A stretch of DNA of 40,955 nucleotides from Marinilabiliales bacterium (GTDB taxonomy: Bacteria; Bacteroidota; Bacteroidia; Bacteroidales; PUMT01): assembly GCA_007695015.1 (NCBI GenBank), contig REEN01000036.1:1-40955 (forward strand), in the 5' to 3' direction. The translations under genes were made by a program, and so were the position numbers. Below the pieces are notes generated by a model. The model was not told where the DNA came from, did no database searches, and worked only from the letters and a program-made list of their open reading frames with translations. Shown here piece after piece: positions 17,235 to 25,267 of this stretch (positions within the stretch are counted from its first letter, which is position 1; every line of letters begins with the position of its first letter).

Positions 17235-18557
17235 ATGGAGAAATCAGTAACTGTAAACTGCGAAACGGTATCGGACCTTATCAAAAAAAACAACCTGGCT
17301 GACCTGGGCAAGGCGAATATCAGGGACATTGTGCGGCTTGTAAACCAGCTTGAAGCATCCACCGGTGTGAAATACATCAGGATGGAGATGGGGGTGCCGG
17401 GTCTTGATACCTGTCCGATAGGTATTGAGGCTGAAAAGGAAGCTCTCGATAAGGGTGTTGCATCAGGTTACCCCATGATTGAGGGGGTGTCAGTGCTGAA
17501 AAAGGAGGCCTCGAGGTTTGTAAAACTGTTCATGAATATAGATGTTGACCCTGAAGGGTGTGTGCCGTCAGTCGGATCACTGCAGGCAAGTATGGCTGCA
17601 TTCATGACAGTGGGGAGAGCTGACAGCAACAAGGATACCGTGTTGCTGATCGATCCCGGCTTTCCCGTGCATAAACAGCAGCTTAACGTGCTGGGCCTGA
17701 ATTACGAATGCTTTGATGTTTACAATTACAGGGGCGAAAAGCTGAGGAATAAGCTGGAGGCATACCTGTCGGCCGGAAACATCAGCTCTATTCTGTATTC
17801 CAATCCCAATAACCCGGCATGGATATGCTTTTCTGAAAAGGAGCTTGCCACAATTGGCGAACTCGCAAATAAATATGACACGGTAGTACTCGAGGATCTT
17901 GCCTATTTCGGAATGGACTTCAGAAGCGATATATCTGTTCCGGGAGAGCCTCCCTACCAGGCCACAGTTGCTTCCTATACTCCCAATTACATACTTCTGC
18001 TTTCAAGTTCAAAAGCATTCAGCTATGCAGGCCAGCGAACCGGACTTATGGTAATATCAGATTCGCTTTTCGGGAGGTCGTATCCCGGACTGAAAAGGTT
18101 CTTTACATCCGACAAGCTGGGCTATGCCATGGTTTACGGCTCATTATACTCATTGTCGGCGGGGACAAACCATTCGTCCCAGTACGGCCTTGCTGCCATG
18201 CTTAAGGCTGCCTCCGACGGCATCTATAATTTTGTTGATAATGTACGGGAGTATGGGGAGAGGGCTGCTATTATGAAAAAAATGTTCACCGGCAACGGGT
18301 TCAGGATTGTTTACGATATGGATGAGGACAGGCCGGTAGGCGACGGGTTCTATTTTACGGTCTCTTACCCGGGAATGCAGGGTGGTGAGCTGCTTGAGAA
18401 CTTACTCTGTTTCGGGATCAGTGCAATTTCGCTTGAGATCACAGGCAGCACCCGCAAGGAAGGTTTGCGTGCTTGCGTGTCGCAGATATCGCGCGATCAG
18501 CTTCCGGTCCTTGAGGAGAGACTTAAGGGCTTTAATGAGCGCTATGGAAGTGATTAG
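17235..18557 (+). CDS. Class I/II PLP-dependent aminotransferase
   Basis: A 440-residue fold-type I aminotransferase. Lys260 in LLLSSSKAFSYAGQRTG is the expected PLP-binding lysine, YSNPNNPAW carries the Asn that contacts the cofactor, and VVLEDLAYFGMDF supplies the Asp and Tyr. It transfers amino groups between an amino acid and a 2-oxoacid in the cytoplasm. It precedes the four-subunit 2-oxoacid:ferredoxin oxidoreductase by about 120 bases, so its 2-oxoacid product could feed that enzyme; this is inference from position. The downstream operon has its own candidate promoter. The amino acid specificity is not readable; branched-chain or aromatic amino acids would fit the context. Confidence 0.88.
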   Translation: MEKSVTVNCETVSDLIKKNNLADLGKANIRDIVRLVNQLEASTGVKYIRMEMGVPGLDTCPIGIEAEKEALDKGVASGYPMIEGVSVLKKEASRFVKLFMNIDVDPEGCVPSVGSLQASMAAFMTVGRADSNKDTVLLIDPGFPVHKQQLNVLGLNYECFDVYNYRGEKLRNKLEAYLSAGNISSILYSNPNNPAWICFSEKELATIGELANKYDTVVLEDLAYFGMDFRSDISVPGEPPYQATVASYTPNYILLLSSSKAFSYAGQRTGLMVISDSLFGRSYPGLKRFFTSDKLGYAMVYGSLYSLSAGTNHSSQYGLAAMLKAASDGIYNFVDNVREYGERAAIMKKMFTGNGFRIVYDMDEDRPVGDGFYFTVSYPGMQGGELLENLLCFGISAISLEITGSTRKEGLRACVSQISRDQLPVLEERLKGFNERYGSD

Positions 18558-18590
18558 GCATTTATTTCCCAAAAATCCGCATATTTGTCA

Positions 18591-18606
18591 AATGATATTA
18601 ATCATT
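18591..18606. promoter_or_regulatory. Perfect dyad overlapping the oxidoreductase promoter
   Basis: AATGAT and ATCATT form a perfect 6-bp inverted repeat around ATTA. It overlaps the -33 element of the candidate promoter at 18605-18635, which is where a repressor or activator operator would be expected. No regulator gene lies nearby. Confidence 0.35.
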
Positions 18607-18635
18607 AGTGTTTTTGGCCGGAATACCTATTTTTG
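18605..18635 (+). promoter_or_regulatory. Candidate promoter of the 2-oxoacid oxidoreductase operon
   Basis: TTAG at 18605-18608, 19 bases, then TATTTTTG at 18628-18635. The -7 element is an exact match to TAnnTTTG and the -33 element has one mismatch. It lies 44 bases before the ferredoxin-subunit start at 18680, downstream of the alternative start at 18608, which supports the shorter protein. Confidence 0.55.
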
Positions 18636-18679
18636 AAAAACATAATACAAATAAGTATAATATATTACACAGCGATACT

Positions 18680-18910
18680 ATGGCTAAACCAAAAGGTTCC
18701 ATAAAAGTTGACAGGGAGAGGTGCAAAGGCTGCGAGATATGTGTGCTGGCATGCCCTACCGGCGTCATAAGCCTTGCACGTGAGGTTAACAGCAAGGGCT
18801 ATCATTTTTCCTATATGGAAAACCCTGATGCATGCACCGGCTGCACAAACTGTGCAGTAGTCTGCCCCGACGGGGTTATCACCGTTTACAGGAAGAAGGT
18901 CAATACCTGA
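18680..18910 (+). CDS. Ferredoxin-like delta subunit of 2-oxoacid:ferredoxin oxidoreductase
   Basis: A 76-residue protein with two 4Fe-4S motifs, CKGCEICVLACP and CTGCTNCAVVCP, typical of the delta subunit of the four-subunit VOR/KOR type. It passes electrons from the TPP subunit to soluble ferredoxin. The ATG at 18680 starts just ahead of the first cluster region; the longer open frame from 18608 crosses the candidate promoter and is rejected. The alpha, beta and gamma genes follow on the same strand. Confidence 0.9.
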   Translation: MAKPKGSIKVDRERCKGCEICVLACPTGVISLAREVNSKGYHFSYMENPDACTGCTNCAVVCPDGVITVYRKKVNT

Positions 18911-18997
18911 TAATAAGTAAGTTGCTCCGGGATATGTTGTCCTGCTTTGAAAACGGGAACAAAAACTGAATACCAATTATCATATTCAATATTCAAC

Positions 18998-20062
18998 ATG
19001 AAGGAACTTAAACTGATGAAGGGGAATGAGGCAATAGCCGAAGCTGCGATCCGTGCGGGAGCCGACGCATACTTCGGATATCCGATCACCCCTCAGAGTG
19101 AGATACTCGAATATCTTATGGCCGAGAAACCACATGAGCGTACAGGCATGGTGGTACTGCAGGCTGAAAGCGAAGTGGCAGCCATCAATATGGTCTACGG
19201 AGGCGCTGCCTGCGGCAGAAAGGTGCTTACGTCCTCCTCGAGCCCCGGTATCAGCCTGAAACAGGAGGGGCTATCTTATATTGCAGGTTCGGAGCTTCCG
19301 TGCGTGGTAGTGAACGTGGTAAGGGGAGGACCCGGACTGGGTACTATTCAGCCTGCGCAGTCCGATTATTTCCAGGCGGTCAAGGGTGGCGGACACGGTG
19401 ATTACAGGTTGATAGTGCTTGCCCCGCAGTCGGTTCAGGAGATGGCCGATTTTGTGGACCTTGGATTCGAGCTTGCATTTAAATACCGCAACCCGGTAAT
19501 GATACTGACCGACGGTGCACTGGGACAGATGATGGAGAAGGTATGGCTGCAGGAACAGAAGCCGAGGATGAAAACCTTTCCTGAATGGGCCACTACCGGA
19601 AAGACACCTGACAGGGAAAGAAACGTAATAACGTCGCTGGACCTTGATTCGGCCGAACAGGAGAAATTCAACCTGAAACTTCAGGAGAAATACAGGAAGC
19701 TGGAGGCGGAAGAGGTGCGGTTTGAGCATACCGAAACAGAAGATGCGGAATACCTGCTCGTTGCTTACGGCACAAGCGCCAGGATCTGCCAGAAATCAGT
19801 CCGCCTCGCCCGGGAGAAGGGTATCAAAGCCGGACTGCTGCGGCCTGTTACTCTGTTCCCCTTTCCAAAAAAACCTCTTATGGAGCTTGCGGGAAAGGTA
19901 AAGGGTATACTGACCGTTGAGATGAGTACCGGCCAGATGGTTGAGGATGTGAGGCTGGCTGTTGAGTGCAAAGTTCAGGTGGAGCACTACGGCCGTATGG
20001 GTGGAATAATACCGACTCCGGAAGAGATAGTTGACGCCCTCGGTAATAACTTCTTAAAATAG
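18998..20062 (+). CDS. vorB: 2-oxoacid:ferredoxin oxidoreductase alpha subunit (VorB/KorA-like)
   Basis: A 354-residue pyruvate:ferredoxin oxidoreductase domain I/II protein. The N-terminus MKGNEAIAEAAIRAGADAYF, then GYPITPQSEILEYL, is the family signature, and LQAESEVAAINMVYGGA contains the conserved Glu region. With the beta subunit it decarboxylates 2-oxoacids oxidatively to acyl-CoA, reducing ferredoxin. I chose the ATG at 18998, where family homology begins. The 3-methyl-2-oxobutanoate (valine-derived) name is the usual label for this subfamily, but 2-oxoglutarate or other 2-oxoacids cannot be excluded. The beta gene starts seven bases after the stop. Confidence 0.87.
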   Translation: MKELKLMKGNEAIAEAAIRAGADAYFGYPITPQSEILEYLMAEKPHERTGMVVLQAESEVAAINMVYGGAACGRKVLTSSSSPGISLKQEGLSYIAGSELPCVVVNVVRGGPGLGTIQPAQSDYFQAVKGGGHGDYRLIVLAPQSVQEMADFVDLGFELAFKYRNPVMILTDGALGQMMEKVWLQEQKPRMKTFPEWATTGKTPDRERNVITSLDLDSAEQEKFNLKLQEKYRKLEAEEVRFEHTETEDAEYLLVAYGTSARICQKSVRLAREKGIKAGLLRPVTLFPFPKKPLMELAGKVKGILTVEMSTGQMVEDVRLAVECKVQVEHYGRMGGIIPTPEEIVDALGNNFLK

Positions 20063-20069
20063 GATCATT

Positions 20070-20864
20070 ATGGCAGAAAATACCGGCATAAAAGATATAG
20101 TAAAGGATGAAAACCTTGTCTACCAAAAGACAAGTGTTTTGACTGACAACGTGATGCACTACTGTCCGGGATGCGGGCATGGAACTGCACACAGGCTGAT
20201 TGCCGAAGTAATCGAAGATATGGATATACAGTCCGATACCTTAGGTGTTACACCGGTTGGATGTGCTGTGTTGATGTACAACTATCTTGACATTGACATG
20301 CAGGAAGCGGCACACGGCAGGGCGCCGGCAGTAGCCACTGCCATTAAAAGGCTGATGCCCGATAAATACGTGTTCACTTACCAGGGAGACGGCGACCTTG
20401 CGGCTATAGGTACTGCAGAGACAATACATGCTTGCAACAGGGGTGAGAATATTGCAATATTCTTTATCAACAACGGGATATACGGGATGACCGGGGGACA
20501 GATGGCGCCTACCACCCTTTCGGGCATGAAATCCTCTACCTCTCCCTATGGCAGGGATGTGCAGATGATGGGCAACCCGATGAAGATGACCGAGCTGGTT
20601 GCACAACTTCCCGGCACCTGGTATGTGACGAGACAGACCGTTCACACCCCGGCAAGTGTGAGGAAAGCAAAAAAGGCCATTAGGCAGGCATTCGAGAACC
20701 AGAAGCTGAAGAAAGGGCTGTCGCTGGTTGAGATAGTGTCGAACTGCAATTCGGGCTGGAAAATGTCACCCGTAGAAGCAAACAAATGGATGGCCGAGAA
20801 TATGTTCCCTTTCTATCCTCCCGGCGATATCAAGCTGGAAGGCAAACTGGTTGTTAAAGAATAA
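20070..20864 (+). CDS. 2-oxoacid:ferredoxin oxidoreductase beta (TPP) subunit
   Basis: A 264-residue TPP-binding subunit. HYCPGCGHGTAHRL supplies the CxxC cluster ligands near the N-terminus. GDGDLAAIGTAETIH with FFINNGIYGMTGGQ is the GDG-X25-30-N motif for thiamine diphosphate and Mg2+. It carries out the decarboxylation with the alpha subunit. It is translationally close to both neighbours and its stop lies ten bases before the chosen start of the gamma gene. Intact and of normal length. Confidence 0.9.
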   Translation: MAENTGIKDIVKDENLVYQKTSVLTDNVMHYCPGCGHGTAHRLIAEVIEDMDIQSDTLGVTPVGCAVLMYNYLDIDMQEAAHGRAPAVATAIKRLMPDKYVFTYQGDGDLAAIGTAETIHACNRGENIAIFFINNGIYGMTGGQMAPTTLSGMKSSTSPYGRDVQMMGNPMKMTELVAQLPGTWYVTRQTVHTPASVRKAKKAIRQAFENQKLKKGLSLVEIVSNCNSGWKMSPVEANKWMAENMFPFYPPGDIKLEGKLVVKE

Positions 20865-20874
20865 TACATCAGAT

Positions 20875-21435
20875 ATGACAGAAGAGATCATCATAGCAGG
20901 ATTCGGGGGACAGGGTGTGCTTTCAATGGGCAAGATCCTGGCCTATTCGGGTATCATGGAAGATCAGGAGGTAAGCTGGATGCCTTCATACGGGCCCGAG
21001 ATGCGCGGAGGTACCGCAAATGTGACGGTCATCATGAGCGACGAACCCATCAGCTCGCCAATAATCAACAGGTTTGACACCGCCATAATCCTTAACCAGC
21101 AGTCGATGGACAAGTTTGAGGATTCGGTCAAGCCCGGGGGACTGCTCCTGTATGACGGAAACGGCATAACAAGGCATCCCGAAAGGAAGGATATAAAGGT
21201 ATACCGTGTTGATGCGGCCGAAGAGGCTGCCAGGATGGAGTCGGCCAGAATATTCAATATGATAGTGTTGGGCGGCTTTCTCAAGATAAAGCCACTGGTG
21301 AAGATAGAGAATGTGAGAAAGGGAATTGCCGAATCGCTTCCCGAGAGGCATCACGGACTGATACCCCTGAATGAAAAGGCGGTTTTACGGGGGATGGAGA
21401 TAGTAAAAAAGGTGTTTGAACCCGCCCCGGAATAG
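20875..21435 (+). CDS. 2-oxoacid:ferredoxin oxidoreductase gamma subunit
   Basis: A 186-residue pyruvate/ketoisovalerate oxidoreductase gamma-domain protein. It begins MTEEIIIAGFGGQGVLSMGK and has SWMPSYGPEMRGGTANVTV, both family hallmarks. It completes the delta-alpha-beta-gamma set. The start at 20875 is preferred over the in-frame codon at 20851, which overlaps the beta gene and adds eight residues not typical of the family. The operon ends here, before a strong hairpin. Confidence 0.9.
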   Translation: MTEEIIIAGFGGQGVLSMGKILAYSGIMEDQEVSWMPSYGPEMRGGTANVTVIMSDEPISSPIINRFDTAIILNQQSMDKFEDSVKPGGLLLYDGNGITRHPERKDIKVYRVDAAEEAARMESARIFNMIVLGGFLKIKPLVKIENVRKGIAESLPERHHGLIPLNEKAVLRGMEIVKKVFEPAPE

Positions 21436-21441
21436 TTTCTG

Positions 21442-21470
21442 TTGCGCCCCCTTTTGGGGGAATGCCGCAA
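21442..21470. terminator. Long interrupted hairpin between convergent genes
   Basis: An outer stem TTGCG/CGCAA encloses a perfect inner stem CCCCC/GGGGG with the loop TTTT; a 5-base bulge (AATGC) interrupts one arm. It sits in the 49 bases between the gamma subunit stop and the nadD stop, so it can act on both transcripts. No downstream T-tract is present. Confidence 0.5.
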
Positions 21471-21484
21471 TGGGGTATGAACGG

Positions 21485-22105
21485 TCACCTGTAGAGGCCC
21501 TTCTTCTCAATAAAATCGTATGCCGCACCCGGCACGAATGCCCGCATGTCGCGTCCCTCGCTCAGTGAACGCCTTATAAACGAAGAAGATACGTCAATCA
21601 TAGGTGCTTTTACAAGTTTCGCACTTATGAACCCTTCAATGGCCCCGGCATCGCTCTCCGGCCTCGGATAAACCAGAAAATCACACACTGCTATAAGCTT
21701 ATCGCCATCCTTCCATTTCCTGATACTTCCAATATTGTCGGTGCCTGTTATGATACTGAATTCCCTTCCGGGGAAGTCAACGGTAAGCTTTTGCATAGTA
21801 TCATAAGTGTAGGAGGGAACAGGCATACCAAATTCCACGTCAGACGCCCTGAAAGATTTATAAGGTTCTATGGCCAGCTTTACCATTTCAAGCCGGTCGG
21901 CCGGATCGGCAAGGCTGTCCTGTCTTTTAAAAGGGTTTTTAGGGCTCACGATAAACCATATCTCCTCCATGCCTGCAAACTCCTTCATGTAGGCAGCGAT
22001 GGCAATATGGCCAATATGTACCGGGTTGAATGAACCGAAGAGAAGTCCGGTCCTTATGGTCTTGTATTTTCTGGCAGCGTTCATTATTGCTGATGGTTTT
22101 GACAT
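21485..22105 (-). CDS. nadD: Nicotinate-nucleotide adenylyltransferase
   Basis: A 206-residue nucleotidyltransferase that makes deamido-NAD from nicotinate mononucleotide and ATP. GLLFGSFNPVHIGHIAIA holds the HxGH-type active site, and IDVSSSFIRRSL is the C-terminal ISSTxIR-like motif. The start at 22105 is preferred because AAGG lies just upstream; longer in-frame starts would overlap gmk, and a shorter one exists at 22084. Last gene of the yicC-gmk-nadD block, an order common in Bacteroidota. Confidence 0.92.
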   Translation of the reverse strand: MSKPSAIMNAARKYKTIRTGLLFGSFNPVHIGHIAIAAYMKEFAGMEEIWFIVSPKNPFKRQDSLADPADRLEMVKLAIEPYKSFRASDVEFGMPVPSYTYDTMQKLTVDFPGREFSIITGTDNIGSIRKWKDGDKLIAVCDFLVYPRPESDAGAIEGFISAKLVKAPMIDVSSSFIRRSLSEGRDMRAFVPGAAYDFIEKKGLYR

Positions 22106-22142
22106 TAACCTTACCGGGCCAGCCTGATCCCGGCGGGTTTTG

Positions 22143-22718
22143 TTATTCCTGCGGGTTTTCAAGAAAACGGCTGACGGTTTCGTACAGTTCTTTCTTTGCC
22201 GTGTCGAGGACTTCGTTTACTATGATAACATCAAATTCGGCGGCACGTTTCATTTCAGCACCGGCTTTTTCGATTCTCCTGGCAAGGTTTTCAGGGCTCT
22301 CGGTTGACCGTTTAACCAGTCTCCGCTCCAGCTCTGCCACCGAAGGGGGCATTATGAAGACTGCCAGTGCCCGATCTCCAAACTGCCTTTTGATGTTAAG
22401 TCCCCCAACCACATCGACATCGAAAACAACATGCATGCCCATGTTCCAAATACGCCTTATCTCACTCTTCAGTGTTCCGTAAAAATGGTCCTGGTAAACC
22501 TCTTCCCACTCAACGAATTCACCCTTATCAATTTTTTCCCTGAACTGAGCGGCTGACAGGAAATAATAATCCTTCCCTTCTGTTTCGTGCGGCCTTTCGG
22601 GGCGGCTGCATGCTGATACCGAGAAGGCGAGAGGCAATTTCCGGTTCAGCAGGTAACGCACCAGCGTTGTTTTGCCTGAACCAGAAGGGGCAGAAATTAT
22701 GACAAGTTTCCCCTCCAT
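22143..22718 (-). CDS. gmk: Guanylate kinase
   Basis: A 191-residue kinase converting GMP to GDP with ATP. The P-loop is ISAPSGSGKTTLVRYLL near the N-terminus, and SRPERPHETEGKDYYFLS is the GMP-binding region. The ATG at 22718 follows the yicC stop by two bases; an alternative GTG at 22724 would overlap yicC by four bases. The gene is co-transcribed with yicC and nadD. Confidence 0.95.
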   Translation of the reverse strand: MEGKLVIISAPSGSGKTTLVRYLLNRKLPLAFSVSACSRPERPHETEGKDYYFLSAAQFREKIDKGEFVEWEEVYQDHFYGTLKSEIRRIWNMGMHVVFDVDVVGGLNIKRQFGDRALAVFIMPPSVAELERRLVKRSTESPENLARRIEKAGAEMKRAAEFDVIIVNEVLDTAKKELYETVSRFLENPQE

Positions 22719-22720
22719 GA

Positions 22721-23602
22721 TCACAGGATGTTAAGGGATTGTTCCTTTATCTTTTCCAGGTCATCCTTCATCTGGACGACAAGTTTCTGGATATTGAAAT
22801 CATTTGCCTTTGAGCCGATAGTATTGATCTCCCGGCCTATCTCCTGGCAGATGAACCCTATCTTCTTGCCGGCCGTCTCCTTCCCCGAAAGGGTCTCCCT
22901 GAAATATGCCATATGGTTTGACAGCCTCACCTTCTCTTCGGTTATATCCAGCTTTTCGAGGTAAAAAAGTATCTCCTGCTCAAACCGGTTTCGGTCAACA
23001 TTATTGTTGCCAAGGAACTCGTTGAGGTTTTGCTGCAGCCTTGCGCGGATTGTTTCTATCCTCAGGGCCTCAAATTGCTCAATTTTGCCGAGGTTCTCTT
23101 CGATATCAGCAATTCTCCTGACAAGGTCGGTCTTCATTGCTTCTCCTTCGTCACCCCGGTATTTGTCAACCTGCCCGAGCGCCTCCCTGAAGCTGCCGTA
23201 TATTTTCGCCCACTCATTTTCATCGGCACCGGTGCGGCCCGTGATCAGTATATCGGGCATTCGCATGGCAAGCTTCATGAGCTCGAGGTTGTGGTTGCCG
23301 GTAATTCGCAGATCGGCGGCTGTCTTGCTGAGCTCTTCAAAATAGTGCCTGACGGCGTTCCTGTTGATAACCGGAATATGTTCGGTGCCGGTATGATCAA
23401 TTGTTACTACGACATCTATTTTTCCGCGGCAGAGCACCTGGGAAATATCGCTGCGCAGCAACGCCTCCCTGTCCCTTAAAATACCGGGCAGCTTGATGTT
23501 GATATCAAGGTTCCGGCTGTTCAGCGAGCGCATCTCAATCGTCACCTTTTTTTCAGGTAGTTCGCAGGTTGCTTTGCCGCACCCCGTCATTGACTTTATC
23601 AT
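22721..23602 (-). CDS. yicC: YicC/YloC family endoribonuclease
   Basis: A 293-residue protein starting MIKSMTGCGKA, the hallmark N-terminus of the family, and ending with GREINTIGSKANDFNIQ and a helical C-terminus. Members are reported to be endoribonucleases. Open frame continues upstream to 23689, but family homology begins at the ATG at 23602. First gene of the yicC-gmk-nadD block. Upstream on the same strand, the MATE gene ends at 23736, leaving 133 A/T-rich bases. Confidence 0.93.
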   Translation of the reverse strand: MIKSMTGCGKATCELPEKKVTIEMRSLNSRNLDINIKLPGILRDREALLRSDISQVLCRGKIDVVVTIDHTGTEHIPVINRNAVRHYFEELSKTAADLRITGNHNLELMKLAMRMPDILITGRTGADENEWAKIYGSFREALGQVDKYRGDEGEAMKTDLVRRIADIEENLGKIEQFEALRIETIRARLQQNLNEFLGNNNVDRNRFEQEILFYLEKLDITEEKVRLSNHMAYFRETLSGKETAGKKIGFICQEIGREINTIGSKANDFNIQKLVVQMKDDLEKIKEQSLNIL

Positions 23603-23735
23603 GGTGTAAAAAGTTACCGGTTCAGAATAATTATCTGCTAAGATATTTTTTTTATTGATACAATTCTTTTTACCCTGGCTCATTTGCAACAGCTGACATC
23701 AATTTTTATTTCCGGCCGCAATATGGGGCTCCTGT

Positions 23736-25130
23736 TTACACCTGTTCATCTGCAACGGTTTCTGCTGTATCTTCAGAAGGATTAATCCCGCCGCGGCCAT
23801 ATCCTGTAACTTTCCTGGTTTTCCATCTTCCGGTGAGGTAATAGCCGTAGGAGAGGATGGTGCCAGATATCCATCCTATAGGTATTGCCCACCATATTCC
23901 TGTCTCACCCATGGCTGGCGACAAAATGAATGCAAGGGGAATTCTAATAACCCATAAAGAGAAAAGGGTGAGGAACATGGGTACAAGCGTGTCGCCGGCG
24001 CCGCGCATCACACCTCCCACAATGAACATTACGGTAAATGTTATATAGAAGGGGCTGACTATATTGAGATAAGTTGTACCGTAATTCACCACCTCCTGGT
24101 CGGGAGTGAAGAAACCCATGATCTGTTTTCCCCATAACAGCACCAGGATTGTCACCATAACAGTTATCAGGCTGCCTATTGAGAGAGTTGACATGAACCC
24201 CCTTTTTACACGGTCGTACCTGTTTGCGCCTATATTCTGACCTGTAAAGCTGGTAACAGCCATGCCGAAATTCATGGCTACCATTGCCGCCAGGGAATCT
24301 ATACGCTGGGCGACTGAATAGGCTGCGATAACATCGGTCCCGAAAGTGTTTACAATTCCCATCAGGGCCATCATCCCAAGCGCCACGAAAGTATGCTGAA
24401 GTCCGCTCGGCACACCTATCCTGATGCTGTTATAGAAAATATTCCGGTCAAACACCCAGCCCGTAAATGAGAACTTCATTATCAGGTGTGTGCGGTTCAG
24501 ATAGATGATCGCTGTTACAAAAGCCCCGCCCTGTGCGATTATTGTCGCCCATGCCACTGCCGCCACACCCCATCCGAAGACCAGTATGAAAAGCAGGTCA
24601 AGTATGATGTTTACAACCGATGAGATGATAAGAAAATATAGGGGTGTTTTGGAGTCGCCCAGTCCCCTCAGAATGGCGCTTGTCCCGTTAAAGCCGAAAA
24701 AAACTATCATGCCTGCCATGTAAACCCTGAGATAATCCCTGGCCATGGGCATTATCTCTTCGGGCAGTTGCAGGAGCCGGAATATATCTTCGGTGAAATA
24801 TATGCCGGCCACTGATACTATGAGCGCGGCAATGAACATGAAGATATACATGGTGTCTATGGCCCGCTTCACCTTTTCGTACTCCTTGGCCCCGAAATAT
24901 TGTGCTATTATTATCGTGGCACCTGTGGCAACGCCGATTATCAGCGAGATAAGCGCGAATATCACGGGGAATGAGGCTCCCACTGCAGCCAGCGCATCCT
25001 TCCCGAGAAAGTTGCCGACAACAAGGCTGTCGACAATATTGTACAACTGCTGGAATATATTGCCGATAAAAAGCGGTATTGCAAACCTCAGTATAAGCTT
25101 ACCCTCTTTCCCTGTTGTCAGATCCTTCAC
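23736..25130 (-). CDS. MATE family efflux transporter
   Basis: A 464-residue membrane protein with about 12 hydrophobic segments in two similar halves, consistent with the multidrug and toxin extrusion family. The N-terminus KDLTTGKEGKLILRFAIPLF and FQQLYNIVDSLVVGNFLG matches the family start. The initiation codon is GTG at 25130; I found no in-frame ATG upstream with a better fit. It should export drugs or metabolites by Na+ or H+ antiport; the substrate is unknown. A hairpin separates it from the M3 peptidase gene upstream. Confidence 0.9.
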   Translation of the reverse strand: MKDLTTGKEGKLILRFAIPLFIGNIFQQLYNIVDSLVVGNFLGKDALAAVGASFPVIFALISLIIGVATGATIIIAQYFGAKEYEKVKRAIDTMYIFMFIAALIVSVAGIYFTEDIFRLLQLPEEIMPMARDYLRVYMAGMIVFFGFNGTSAILRGLGDSKTPLYFLIISSVVNIILDLLFILVFGWGVAAVAWATIIAQGGAFVTAIIYLNRTHLIMKFSFTGWVFDRNIFYNSIRIGVPSGLQHTFVALGMMALMGIVNTFGTDVIAAYSVAQRIDSLAAMVAMNFGMAVTSFTGQNIGANRYDRVKRGFMSTLSIGSLITVMVTILVLLWGKQIMGFFTPDQEVVNYGTTYLNIVSPFYITFTVMFIVGGVMRGAGDTLVPMFLTLFSLWVIRIPLAFILSPAMGETGIWWAIPIGWISGTILSYGYYLTGRWKTRKVTGYGRGGINPSEDTAETVADEQV

Positions 25131-25214
25131 TGGTCAAATTGTAAGATGCAAAAGCCGGGACGAATGAACACACAAAGTGTCGACTCCTGGCATGCCTTCA
25201 ATCGATAAAACAGT

Positions 25215-25243
25215 CAGGGCCGCCGGTTTCGTGGGCGACCCTG
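25215..25243 (-). terminator. Probable terminator of the M3 peptidase gene
   Basis: On the minus strand CAGGG, a mismatch and CGCC pair with GGCG and CCCTG around a 9-base loop, followed by ACTGTTTTA. The hairpin lies 25 bases past the peptidase stop and before the MATE start. The U-run is short, so efficiency is uncertain. Confidence 0.5.
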
Positions 25244-25267
25244 CAAACAGTCTGTTACCGTTATTAA

